Assembly: GCF_037975245.1 (NCBI RefSeq)
Contig: NC_092577.1
Location: forward strand, 31,819,398-31,883,397
Length of the DNA stretch: 64,000 nucleotides
From: Apostichopus japonicus
Lineage: Eukaryota; Echinodermata; Holothuroidea; Aspidochirotida; Stichopodidae
Reading direction: 5' to 3'
The stretch's first letter is position 1. Each line of letters begins with the position of its first letter. Shown here piece by piece: positions 13,178-23,904 of this stretch. Made by a program: the position numbers and the translations under genes. The notes below the pieces were generated by a model that was not told the origin of the DNA, ran no database searches, and saw only the letters and a program-made list of their open reading frames with translations.

Positions 13178-16100
13178 TTTCAGCTTGACTCAAATCTCTT
13201 TCGATGAGGCGTATGGTATTAATACCGCTCTGAGCGTTTAATAATAAATTATTGCAGTGATAGTTCTTCTAGTACTCTCTAGCTGTTGCTTTAATATGTT
13301 GATGTCACAGAACATAAAGGAGATATATCAGTTCTCATTGAAGAATGGTCGAAAGGGAATATAGGCTAGCCTATCGTTGTCGTTGGGTACAGACACTTAA
13401 CCCTTAGTTCGTATAATGTCCAGACGGTAAAAGCACTGTTAGGATTCGGTCTTGATTATCAAATATCATTTTAACTTCATAAACATCCCTGTGTAAGAAA
13501 AAGAAGAATAGAAAAACGAATCACAGACAGTATCATTAGCGTCTCGTTACTCGCATGTATTGAATGTTTTGGTTCTACGCTAGTCGTGGTCACTCTTTCG
13601 ACGGCTTTTTGAAATGCTTCGGAACCTTAACAATCCTCAGCTTAATTGTGCTAACAACTCTCAAAGTTGACTAGTTGTGTAATGCGTAACTATAGAAGTG
13701 TGTATACAAGAAAACTAATGGCTTCCAGTATAGCAAATGTCTTGCGCTGGGGTTTAAGTCATCCAGGAGAGGTGTTTTAGAGGGGTCATGCCCTCTACAT
13801 TGAGAATTATTTTTTAACATGAAGGGTGGTTAGATGCAAACAGGTGCTATACTTTGCATCTTTGAAAACAATTTTTATTTCATTCCCAGAAGAATATGAT
13901 CAGAATATATCGGAATTAATTGATCATACTCACTAGCTTTAAACTTATTAACCATACAAAACTCAGTTCAACATCTGCAAATTATTACCGAATACCATGA
14001 GTATTAGACTATATTATTAACTATAAGAAATCTATCGTGATGAAAACTGCTTTCAAGTACTGAGTATGTTACTTTCCGTCAGTTAGAGGAACACAAAACA
14101 GAAGCACGAACATTTATCACAAATTCAGGCTCACATACGGTAGTATAGGCGTTAGTATTATACACTAAGCTAACTGCTTGTTTGCCTGTAATGCCTGTTT
14201 TTACTTCTTGCGAATTTATACTTTCCGGAGTTGCTCCTTCATGTTGTATCCTTACTTTTCATTGAAAAACACATCTTTGTAAGTGAGGACAAAATAATAC
14301 TCACAAGTTTAGACACACTGTTGATGGCAACACGTGCACGGTGAAAACGATTAGAATAAACTTGATCCAAAAGTCCCAGAATCTACCGTTCAATGTCAAC
14401 AACGTCTGAATGCGAGAACTGCTATAGGCACTGTCTGTTGTACAGAAATGTATCGATCTACGCACCAGTTATTCCAATTCTGTTTACATGGCTGACAAAC
14501 ACCTCAAATGCCACAAAATGTATAGTGTTCGTAAAAGAAATAAATCAAAAATTTCCAATAGTTACCCTTTCTTTGTATTGTGCCAGCGGGTCAGTACGCC
14601 AGCAATAGGTCTTTATACTGTTTTAACGGTTGAAAGATTTTCACTTCTCGTAGCTTTGTTCCTTTTTTTGACACTATTTTTTCAAAACCAGTCAAATATC
14701 AATGCAGTTTCGTATACCATAGCCATAGTCATAACTTCCTTGTTTGTGTCATACGTGAGATTATTTTTAAAGTAGTCTATTGAAGTCGTAATATATGTTG
14801 TGCTCCTAATTCTTCACGCTTCATGACATTATAACATTTAATATGTTTTACCATATTTATATATAGCATGCCCATACGGATGCTATTTCCATCTCGAAGG
14901 AGAACCACCAGGCATGGCAACGTCAAGACGAAAGAACCACTTGTCCTTCAATGATGTTTATACTCTTTTTTATTTATGTCTTATCAATGTTGATATTCTC
15001 TATGGCGGTGGCTTTTGCAAATGCCAATCTAAATTAGAACTGCATTTGCCAACATGGTGTTGTTTGTTGGGAAGGGGGGGGGGGACAACACACCAGGGTG
15101 TATAATCATGTAGGTACCTACAGAGTGAGGGCCCTTGCGAGCGCCGTGACAGGTCAGTCCAGTCATGTAGGTATCCGTTCACTTGGCACTGCAATAACTG
15201 TTGAAGCTCTTAACATGACCTAATGATGACATTGTTTTCAGTGTCAACACTTACAAAATTAAACTTCATATCATACTGGCACGATGATCATAACGAATTT
15301 ACAAAATGACAAGAAATGGCTTTCAAACTAGGATAACTCCGACCTTAACTGTGCAATATTTTCGTTAACTATTTGGGGGAGTTGTTCATCACAACCATAT
15401 CTGGCATACAATCTAAAAATGAGTTTAGGATTGTATAAACTTTTAAGATTTGATTAAGGAGAAAGTACAACCATAAACAAGGTAACGCATGCTTTCTTGT
15501 TGCAACGCATCATTCACAAATAAGAACATATCCTATGTACATTTGCGAGTGAAGATATGTGGATGACTTCGTAAGTTATGCTGAATACTTTGCTCACCAC
15601 ACCGCACGTAACATGCTTTAAGGTCTCACATGACTGCCGCGTTGTACCTATTGTGTTAACTTACAAAGTGATTGGTATTGTTGTATAACCTATACATGCC
15701 GCTGTGATATACAAATATGGAATCGTTTGACTGTCTACAACATTTCCTTTGATTGAGATTGCTTGTCTAGTTGCTTTCTTAAGACACCGAGTTGCACGTA
15801 ACTATATGTTAAATCACTGAAAAGGTCTTTTGACAATGACACGACAATTTTGCATTACGACTTAGATGACATACCAGGGATCGAATTAACTGTCGTGGCA
15901 AGTGGCGGCTCGTATAAAGTCTTAAAACTTGGAGGGGGATATCGGGGGGGGGGGGAGGGGTGTTCAGGTTGAAATGCCCCAACTGCGCCGAAGGTGGCGT
16001 GGAAGCGCCCGGAAGCTCTGAGGTATTTACATAATTGTGGGCATTCAAATGTAGCTTTTAACTATCTTCAAATGGCATTGAATCATACTCAATGGACCAC

Positions 16101-17894
16101 AAAAAAAAAACACAATTTGACCATTTCCCATCATATAATAGCATTTATGTTTCAATATCATTTATATTTCGACCCACCCGGGGGGTCGGATGTCCCCCTC
16201 CCCGTGGCTACACCACTGATAGTTATTTATTGAAGAATAACATCATGTACATGCTATGTACTGTACAAACGAGTGTCAGTTATAAGTTGTCACGTTACTT
16301 AGAGCCACGAGCAGCGTCGTTAAAACGCCTTGTTACTGTTGCAGGTTTTTTTGTACGAGTGTGGGACTGGAAATGCAATCTGAAATGCTGCCCGTACTTC
16401 AGCGAAATTGACCAATCAGCGTCCTTCATCTCAGCTGATAATATGTTAGTGCGCATTTCTTTACTGAGGATGCAAGGGATGTTTAAATGTGTCAGATAAC
16501 AAGAGTTGTTCAGCGGGAGAGGGCCACTATGTAAACAAAAATAAAGGAGCTTCATTTAAGAACTGAGAAATACAGTTTTTGAAAATGATCATAGTAGATA
16601 AATAGTAAAATCAGAAGTTTTGTTTTCATTCATCTTCGTATTTTCTAGGAGACGCACTTCCCAAGATACCCATTGCCACCAGTGGCCACTGGTTGTCACT
16701 GGATGGGGTTCACAATTTCACTTGGAAAGGCTTGCAATATTCACCCGTTTAGTGACCACTCATGCTAATAAAAAATGTAGTCTCCAAGGCGTTGCAGGTC
16801 CCTCATTATTTAGGAAGTCACAGAGTACATTAATTTCAACCAAGATTTGAAAGTATGGGGGGGGGGGGTCTGGAATGTAAAAGAGGAACTTGTAACAAAG
16901 GGAGCATTATTGCACTTAACGCAGCGCCATGATGTACAAAGAAAAGTTTTGCCTAAAATGCGTTGCAGGAAATAAACAAAGCTAAGAGTATTGTTTTAAG
17001 TAGCAGACGAACTTTCCGGTGGAAATGATTGAGAAGGGTCGCTTAGCTTCCTTCAACCTGAAAAGAGGGATTTATTATTATTTCCTGCTTTTAGTTAAAT
17101 TGTACTTTTCGGGGTACTCAAAGGGGGGGGGGCATCGCTCCTATTGCCCCCCCCCCCCGGCTACGTCCCTGATTTTGAACCAGCAAACTACCATGATCCC
17201 TTTATGTATGGTTATCATATCTCCAATGCAGTTAATCAGAGAATGATAAATATATGCTCATGCTGTAAGTACAACGCCAAAAGTTCAATCTGAAAGCACG
17301 CAGAGTTTCACATGGCTTCTGACGAATCATGCTAGGCAATTTGCCTCGGTACCATTTAAAAAGCTGAAAAGTAGTTGGAGTGGAACCCTGTTATTTCAAT
17401 GAAACTCCAAGCGAAGTTTTAACTAGCCCTTAAATAGCTGCCTTGCCCGTCGCTATCTTGAACCCTTCAAAACAGTAGTACCTTCAAGCTTCCTGATAGG
17501 AAATAAAGTGAGTATAAATTTTCATACAAGATAAATAGATAAACCTAACATGGCGTCCTCGGAAGTCTTCGCAATCAGCTCAATATTTTGTATCTTCATT
17601 ATTGACTATAATCTTTCTCGTCTTCTGGTTTGTATAAAGTTGAGCCTACCGCAAAAAGAGTAAAATATATTATTGAAACTGAAACACAATGTGCTTTCAA
17701 GATATTCGTGCACTGCCATCAGTATGTGTCGGAGACATTTTTGGGTGGACACATTTGGATTCTTTAAGCCTTGATTGCGTGGACGAAAGTGCAGGATCTA
17801 ATCATAAAATTTGACATGATCGTAAGTTACTCGCTGGTGAATGAAGACGGCATGATCATGGCATTTATATTTGTTGTTTGTAAGTTCAACTGAC
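13178..17894. other. Intergenic stretch between LRR receptor genes, with short repeat remnants
   Basis: The 5' flank of receptor A is at the left. No gene is recognisable; open frames near 14393-14775 and 16092-16555 match nothing I know and have no clear exon structure. There are homopolymer G or C tracts at about 15077-15084, 15945-15955, 16858-16868, 17125-17134 and 17145-17158. The last is followed by GGCTACGTCCCTG, which looks like the eroded end of one of the hAT-like repeats found elsewhere in the window. Confidence 0.5.
15899..16217. mobile_element. Eroded hAT-like MITE remnant
   Basis: The stretch starts with CAAGTGGCGGCTCG and ends with GTGGCTACACCACTG, giving weakly matching inverted ends of the CAGTGGCG...CGCCACTG type seen in clearer copies in this window. 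It contains the G-run and C-rich tract typical of those elements. I could not find a target-site duplication, so the call is weak. Confidence 0.35.
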
Positions 17895-17929
17895 CAGGGA
17901 GCTGCTACTTTAACAGTAGCAGCTCCCTG
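17895..17929. repeat. Perfect 15-bp inverted repeat (hairpin)
   Basis: CAGGGAGCTGCTACT at 17895-17909 is followed after 5 bases by its exact reverse complement at 17915-17929. The hairpin lies just past the last recognisable piece of the decayed LRR copy. Its origin is unknown. Confidence 0.9.
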
Positions 17930-18079
17930 AACTGACCATGGTACGTTTTTCTATCATTATAGGTTATCTTACAAACAGTCACAATTCGATATATATAATA
18001 ACGATATAGCAGGAGTTGCAGAAAGTACATGCTTTTTCTTTTCGATATCATTAAAAATACCACTGAGAAACAAACTTTA

Positions 18080-18625
18080 AGTTGTCATTGGAGAGATTGA
18101 GCTGAGATTGTTGGTGGAATGAATGGCTTTGCGGTCAATCCAGGACAGAGTGTTATTTCAAATTGTAAGTGCTTGGAAGGACGGTAAATTAAGAGCATCT
18201 TCTCCCGGAAGGTACGGAAATGATGATTTCTCAACTCTTAGATAAATCTTTGAGTTGGAGAAAAGAAAATCAAGAAAATCAGGTACATTTCAACTGAAGT
18301 GTAAGTGAAACTATACGTTATTGATGCTTTCAATATTCGTCCCATGGAAAGCATCTGCAGTAAACAATGACAGATGGTGTAAAATATGTTAACAGCTCAG
18401 CATCAGAGAGGGGGCGCCATTATAGCCAATTGCAAACTGGTTTAAGTTGATCACTTGAAAGAAAGTCCTCAGTAGAGTCACAGCCGTGCAAAGGGTTATC
18501 TTTCTCTTGGGTAAATAATCGTTCTCTTGGGTAAACAATATTTCTCTTGGGTAAACAAGGTCGCTGCTTAAATCAACATCGCCTAACCCAATAACTGTCA
18601 AATTCCGCAACTGAGAGAAAATATA
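18080..18625 (-). pseudogene. Decayed third LRR-receptor paralogue
   Basis: Reading the minus strand, a stretch after a TTTCTCTCAG acceptor-like site near 18600 gives LRNLTVIGLGDVDLSSDLVY followed by PREI. It aligns with the LRR receptors' LRDLTLHSVTVYPKEF. Further on (about 18225-18080) the frame reads LPGEDALNLPSFQALTI, a stop, then NNTLSWIDRKAI and NNLSSIS. Both intact receptors have the matching order LPGEAFVNMPSLQSLVI, RNELTSIDR and NLTFINLS. At least one in-frame stop, a 21-bp triplication (TTCTCTTGGGTAAA units at about 18495-18560) and loss of the N-terminal and C-terminal parts mark it as a pseudogene of the same host family. It sits between the two working copies on the same strand. 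Confidence 0.7.
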
Positions 18626-19279
18626 CATGGATTAAGGTTTAGTAAAAATGGTTGTGTAACAGTAAAAGTCAAGTTGTGTGCAAGAGAGCAAGGTTCCAGC
18701 GTTTTTATCAAGTTGTAATGAAACAACAAGATGATGCTACTGTAAAAAATATTGCTATACGTAGAGAACAGGGATGATAGCAATAGGCTATGCGTTGCAA
18801 GTGTAAAGATGCCATTATAACCAGGTTCTACAAAATTCTGCAAAAAGAAAACAAAATACGCATTGAATACTTTCTCTTTTGAGCTGGTAGTAATCGACAT
18901 CTTAATGAATCCACTAGATGTTCATGTTACCGATTGTTTGATTAATCAAGCTATTTTCGAAGGGGTTTGAAATGGTAATGGGACGTTCCATGCCCATTTT
19001 GTTAAGGTCAATGGTGATACATACTTAACTTACACCAATGAGTTCATCCTTTACAGTTGCGGTATAGTTTCTCGTCTATGTGTTGTGTTCGGCACATAGA
19101 TAAGGGTCGACCTTGGAGGGAATCATTGTAGAAGAACCTATCTTCCTCAGCTTCCCGAGTAACGGCGTATGACTAAGGGCATCGAAACTAACGGGGAGAG
19201 GAGGATGAGGGGCGGTGGGAGGTTACGTAAATGTGCGTTTCACTGCAGGACGTTTTGTCAGGTAACATTCATTATCACG

Positions 19280-19281
<2 letters not shown>

Positions 19282-19339
<58 letters not shown>
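19282..19339. repeat. (TA)n microsatellite
   Basis: About 58 bp of uninterrupted TA dinucleotides, directly next to the ribozyme-type repeat at 19343-19412. Confidence 0.98.
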
Positions 19340-19342
<3 letters not shown>

Positions 19343-19343
<1 letters not shown>

Positions 19344-19412
19344 ATACTAGTTGAGACTAGTGGAACACTAGTAGTTGTAAATCGGAGTTTCACGCGTTTT
19401 AGCGATCGTCAG
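19343..19412 (-). ncRNA. Decayed hammerhead-ribozyme-type repeat
   Basis: The minus strand reads CUGACGA, a short CGC/GCG hairpin and GAAAC, followed by ACAACUACUAGUGUUC and ACUAGUCUCAAC. The same order of blocks is found on the plus strand at 39150-39213, where the structure is intact. Here the CUGANGA and GAAA boxes are kept, but the left strand of stem I no longer pairs with ACAACU and stem III is weakened, so I read it as an inactive copy. It lies about 850 bp downstream of LRR receptor B, on the same strand. Confidence 0.6.
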
Positions 19413-20258
19413 GTTTATATAAAATTATCAAATACAAAAAATACATAAGAGTGAAAATGATTTGAACCTTTAGTCTTTAGGCTGTCTCCAAATATAAAGT
19501 AAAGAGTGAATATTGTACACATTGTATATCTGTTTATTGTATAATATACATATATATTGTATATTTTATTAGTTTACGTATATTTTGATGATGATAAGGC
19601 AACGCTTATAAATAATGGTATAGGAACTTAAGTCCACACAGGTAAATTGAATTGATCTACACCATGTGCAATGATACGATACAAAATGTCGATGGTGCCG
19701 CCATTGGTCTAAACTTTTTTCCGCAAACGTACTTTCTTAAATTGTGACAAAGAATACCAAACAATGGGTCATATTGAAACAAACGTTTGGTCGAAAAATG
19801 TATAAAGTAGTCAAAAAGATTAAATCATATATAACTATAACTCATATCTCAGTTTCACAGTCTTGCCACTTTCTGCGGAAGAATAAAGTCCTTTTATACT
19901 GGCAACATGATTATCCACGTAGTGGAACTTACAGTGTTGTCGGTTAGACTCAGCTCTCGGTAAACGGCAAACGTTTCTGATGGGGAACCTGCAGAGGTGT
20001 CACCGAAAGCACAATCCCTGTATATCCCTGAATATTCAATTTATTAATCGAAAACTTTGAATTTGAATGAAACGTCACTGAGTTGGAAATTTTTACCAAC
20101 AAAAAATGCTTAAATTTAGTCCAAACAGAAATTAAGCATGGCATGAGCTTTATACTCTTGCACACAAAGTATATTGGTCTGTGAGAAGACCTATCATCCG
20201 TAGGGATTTTTGGTGCTTAGATTTTGGTTTTGACGTTTTCGGAGGTGCACCATTGTCT

Positions 20259-21998
20259 TTAGAAAATGACCGATGTGCGACATTCCATACGGCGTGGGTT
20301 GCTATTTGCAGCACGATCTACGGTTACCACACTGTAATCCATTTGGTTATCCTGGATTTGGCGTGTACGCGATATATTAGGCCGGTCAGACTCGTGAAAC
20401 TGATCCAAGTGAAAAGGTTGTGATGGATTATCGTATACAACAGTTGGAACTCGATTATTACGATTCATACCATCGGACGAGATTGGAGCCGTAATTTGCA
20501 TTGAACTTCTCCTCACTCTAGGTGTATCCCTCGAACGATACTGGCCAGCAGCTTGGCTCAAGTTTTTATTAGTAACATAAAGAGCAACCACAATGATGAC
20601 GATTATAATAAACAGCAAGACCGAAACAAGGATGCCAAAGTAAATTAACATTAAATCTTGTTGCGGTTCTTCTTGTTGATATATCGGACGAGGTATCGGC
20701 GTGGAGGTAAACGATGTTGCTCGTGGCCAAATCCGTCGGCACATGGTATCATCGATGGACTCAATATGAGAATCGCATGGTAATTCAATGTCGACATCCA
20801 CAAGAGGTCTACCAACCAAGGCGACAGGAGAATGACAAAATACTAACGGGGTGGATTGAGTGTATTTTGTAAGACGAATGTCTGTCACGAGAAACTCTTG
20901 GAACCATTTGAGGTGGCAGTCACAGATCAATTGGTTACCAGAAAGTACCAGCTGCGGAAAGAATGTACTGTTACCAATACTGTCAAAAATACCAGAAGGT
21001 AACGAGACGAGTCTGTTGTTGGATAGGTTGATTAACGCGAGACTTTTGGCGCCAAAAAAAGCCGATCGATCAAGCCATGTAAGTTCGTTTCTCGTTATTA
21101 CCAACGACTGGAGTGATGGCACGTTATAGAATGCCTTTTCTGGTAGACAGAGGAACTTCGCGTTAACGATATGGAGCGTCGTTAGTGAGTCGGATACTAA
21201 AAATTCTTTCGGGTACACAGTGACCGAGTGTAATGTTAGATCCCGTAACTGAGTTAGGCTGGAAATGTTTACTCCTGAGAGAGACTCCTCGGGAAATGCA
21301 AAAATGGCGAGCCATTGTAAAGACGGGAAATTTGCTAGTAGAAGGGCGTCCGACAGAGTACCGCTATGCCCAATAGACAAGCTGCGTAATGTTGACACAT
21401 AGCGGAACTTCCCTGTTACACCTTCGGACATCATGGAATCCTGCAGTAAGCAATCGGCGTTAACGCTGATGAGATCGTTAGTAAGATCAATTTTCGTCTC
21501 TTGTAATGTCACCGTTGTTAGGCTTGGTAGCGTGGACAGAAGGCAAGGGTCAATGGTTAAATATTCGTTCCCACTTAGAGACAGTACTTGGAGATTCGAT
21601 ACTCTCGCAAAGTGAGCGGATTCCAACCGCAACAGTCTGTTGTGATTCAAGCATAAATTATTCAATTTCGTCAAGTCCCAAAACGAATCTTCCTCTATGT
21701 GTGTTATGACATTCCAGGACAAATCTAGACTATATAGCTGGCTGAAACCTCTGAAATGCTCGTTTGAAATGACTTTAATTTCATTCATTTTGAATACAAT
21801 ACGGGAGAGCGATTTGTCGGATATGACGGGTATCTTTTGATACAATTTCGAAGAGCAGTCTAAGTTTGGGTGAACACAGGAACAGTTCACTATGCCCAAA
21901 ACACTACAAGTTGACAAGCAAGGAGAAATGCATGCAAATAGGACAGCGTTCATTGCGAAATAATATAAAGAAACTTGTTTTGGCTTGAATGAAGCCAT
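20259..21998 (-). CDS. LRR transmembrane receptor B, intronless, 579 aa
   Basis: This open exon runs from ATG at 21998 to a stop at 20259 and is clearly paralogous to receptor A. Shared blocks include KMNEIKVISNEHFRGFSQL, RLLRLESAHFARVSNLQVL, SLSGVNISSL and PSLQSLVITRNELT. A signal peptide (about 1-30) and a Cys-rich N cap (CSCVHPNLDCSS) lead into LRRs from about 60 to 350. The C-terminal cap has CDCHLKWFQEF (Cys349, Cys351) with Cys388 and Cys408. One membrane helix spans about 451-475. The tail lacks a TIR domain but keeps tyrosine motifs in the same order as receptor A: VVYDNP (520-525) and MDYSVV (553-558). The tails differ more than the ectodomain framework apart from these motifs, which hints that the motifs are under constraint. 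A minus-strand AATAAA at about 20045-20040 could end the transcript. A TA-rich stretch lies just upstream of the start. Confidence 0.9.
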   Translation of the reverse strand: MASFKPKQVSLYYFAMNAVLFACISPCLSTCSVLGIVNCSCVHPNLDCSSKLYQKIPVISDKSLSRIVFKMNEIKVISNEHFRGFSQLYSLDLSWNVITHIEEDSFWDLTKLNNLCLNHNRLLRLESAHFARVSNLQVLSLSGNEYLTIDPCLLSTLPSLTTVTLQETKIDLTNDLISVNADCLLQDSMMSEGVTGKFRYVSTLRSLSIGHSGTLSDALLLANFPSLQWLAIFAFPEESLSGVNISSLTQLRDLTLHSVTVYPKEFLVSDSLTTLHIVNAKFLCLPEKAFYNVPSLQSLVITRNELTWLDRSAFFGAKSLALINLSNNRLVSLPSGIFDSIGNSTFFPQLVLSGNQLICDCHLKWFQEFLVTDIRLTKYTQSTPLVFCHSPVALVGRPLVDVDIELPCDSHIESIDDTMCRRIWPRATSFTSTPIPRPIYQQEEPQQDLMLIYFGILVSVLLFIIIVIIVVALYVTNKNLSQAAGQYRSRDTPRVRRSSMQITAPISSDGMNRNNRVPTVVYDNPSQPFHLDQFHESDRPNISRTRQIQDNQMDYSVVTVDRAANSNPRRMECRTSVIF

Positions 21999-22009
21999 TT
22001 TTAAGTAGA

Positions 22010-23904
22010 TATATAGATATATATATATATATATCGTAAGTTTATCCTATGGGATTATGCAATTCAATATTATTTCCTTTCACTTGCTGCACTGGGCTGA
22101 TGTTAAAGTTCCTTTTTGCGTGATGGATTTTGAATCGTCAAGTTGATTAATTCTCCATGAAGATAGGTTCAGACGATCAAAATGGCAGACTATATGAGAT
22201 GTGTAGATGAGATAAACATTGTTGGCTATGCGGGTCCCTTTGTAGTCCGTTAAACTCAAGGGAGTATGAAAACGCTTGCCGTAAAATCATCGCGATATGT
22301 ATCCCTGTATTTAAAATAAAATGAACAAGTTATTGGAAAATAGGGATTATTGGAATCGATATTAAGTATAACTTCGTTTTCTCGGAACAAGCAGTAAAAA
22401 TGAAGAAGGTCGGATTATACCATTCCGTAACTGTTGTTGGTTGCCAATAATCGTACAATATTAATCGGTCTAATAATGATTAAGTAAAAGGCCTATCTTG
22501 TTACAGTTTCACAGTTTAAATGTTTACTGTTTCTCTGATAAAACTGACAGGTTTTGCATTAATTTATCTTCCTAAAAAAATTGGAAGGAAATGTTGTAAG
22601 TGGTAATGCAATCTACAATTGTGACAAACCTATGCAATTAAGAAGATATTTGATAATAATTTCATATTGCAATAGTTAGATGAAATGCTCATTAAAGAAT
22701 GTCTTTGACATCTGACAGACCGTTAAGAAAAAATGATTATATTTTTATACCTATTGTTCCAAAAGTTACATTTTTAAAGGGAATGATATTTTGTAAAACA
22801 TCTGAGGCTCAGTAGTTACTGTAGCTGAATAAATTGGTCTGACTCATGCGCCGTTGGTTCAGTTTCTCAGATGCAAGACAAAACTCGATAAAAACAACGG
22901 AAGAGTTGTAGTATTGCCTCAAACAACACGTGACATGTATAATAAATGTGGCAAAGCTTTAAAGCAGTGTTGATTGTTATCCAACGGTGCTGTATTCTTC
23001 ACATGAAGTTAAAAGGATATGCTTTCATTGACTAATTAGAATTTAATTTAAAAGCAATAAACACATTAGATTTAACATCAACAAGTTATCGGCCTGTACT
23101 GGAAAGCCAATTTTATTCTCAAGTTAGCAATAAAAGAAGCCATCCTTTCAGGTATTTAACGCATATTTCAAATCTGAGTATCTCGAAAATCGCAATAGCT
23201 ATATTCAAGCATTATTATTATTATTATTGCACTATTTGACACATCAAGAGTAAAAAACACTGCGTACACTCATCCGTTAACAAATTAAGAAAATGGACCT
23301 GACGTTTCGATCCTAGCAGGATCTTCTCCGGAGGCTGAATGCATGCATTCTCTTACACAGGCTCTGTCGTTGTGGATATAAGCAGCTTGCTAATACTTTT
23401 TGTTTTATTTTGAAATTAAGAAAGTGGAAATGTCTTTACTTACATGAGAGTGCTGGTGTATATAGACTTTAACTCTATCTGGCTAGTTTATTCTCTGAGG
23501 GATTAAACTGTCGTAATCGGCGTTGGTTTGTAACTGTTATGATTATACATGACATACTGTACCCTTAAGTACCTCGCTACAAGACAAGAAGAAGGAAGTA
23601 CCAAGTTCATACATACGATATGCATGGATATGCATTAAAGAAAGTCGTTTATGCAGGATTGGGAACTGGTTTGTTCACAGAGTTCCAGTATTTAGATTGG
23701 ACGCTTCAGTAATTTTAATATAGTACTTAAAGACTATGACGAAGTGTATATTGACACCGTTTGTCACCTAGATCCCCATTTGTGTAGAAGGTTATATAAA
23801 TACATTTTGGAACAAAAACAAAATAATGTTTTTGTTCTGTGGTATCACTCGGTTTGCAAACATGAAAAGACATAAGCTATTGCTTTCTTTATATCATGAC
23901 GCAT
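22010..23904. other. Intergenic stretch with a hammerhead-like fragment
   Basis: It holds the 5' flank of LRR receptor B with a short (TA)n at about 22016-22034, an (ATT)n at about 23212-23227, and the GACGTTTCGATCC motif at 23301, described separately. No gene is recognisable. Confidence 0.5.
23301..23335 (-). repeat. Repeat motif with hammerhead-like layout, degenerate
   Basis: GACGTTTCGATCCTAGCAGG continuing into ATCTTCTCCGG matches the motif inside the two 1.3-kb repeats at 47.3 and 56.6 kb. On the minus strand it gives a GATCCT/AGGATC hairpin followed by GAAACGUC. The first box reads GGAGA instead of CUGAAGA, so the core is damaged here. Confidence 0.5.
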
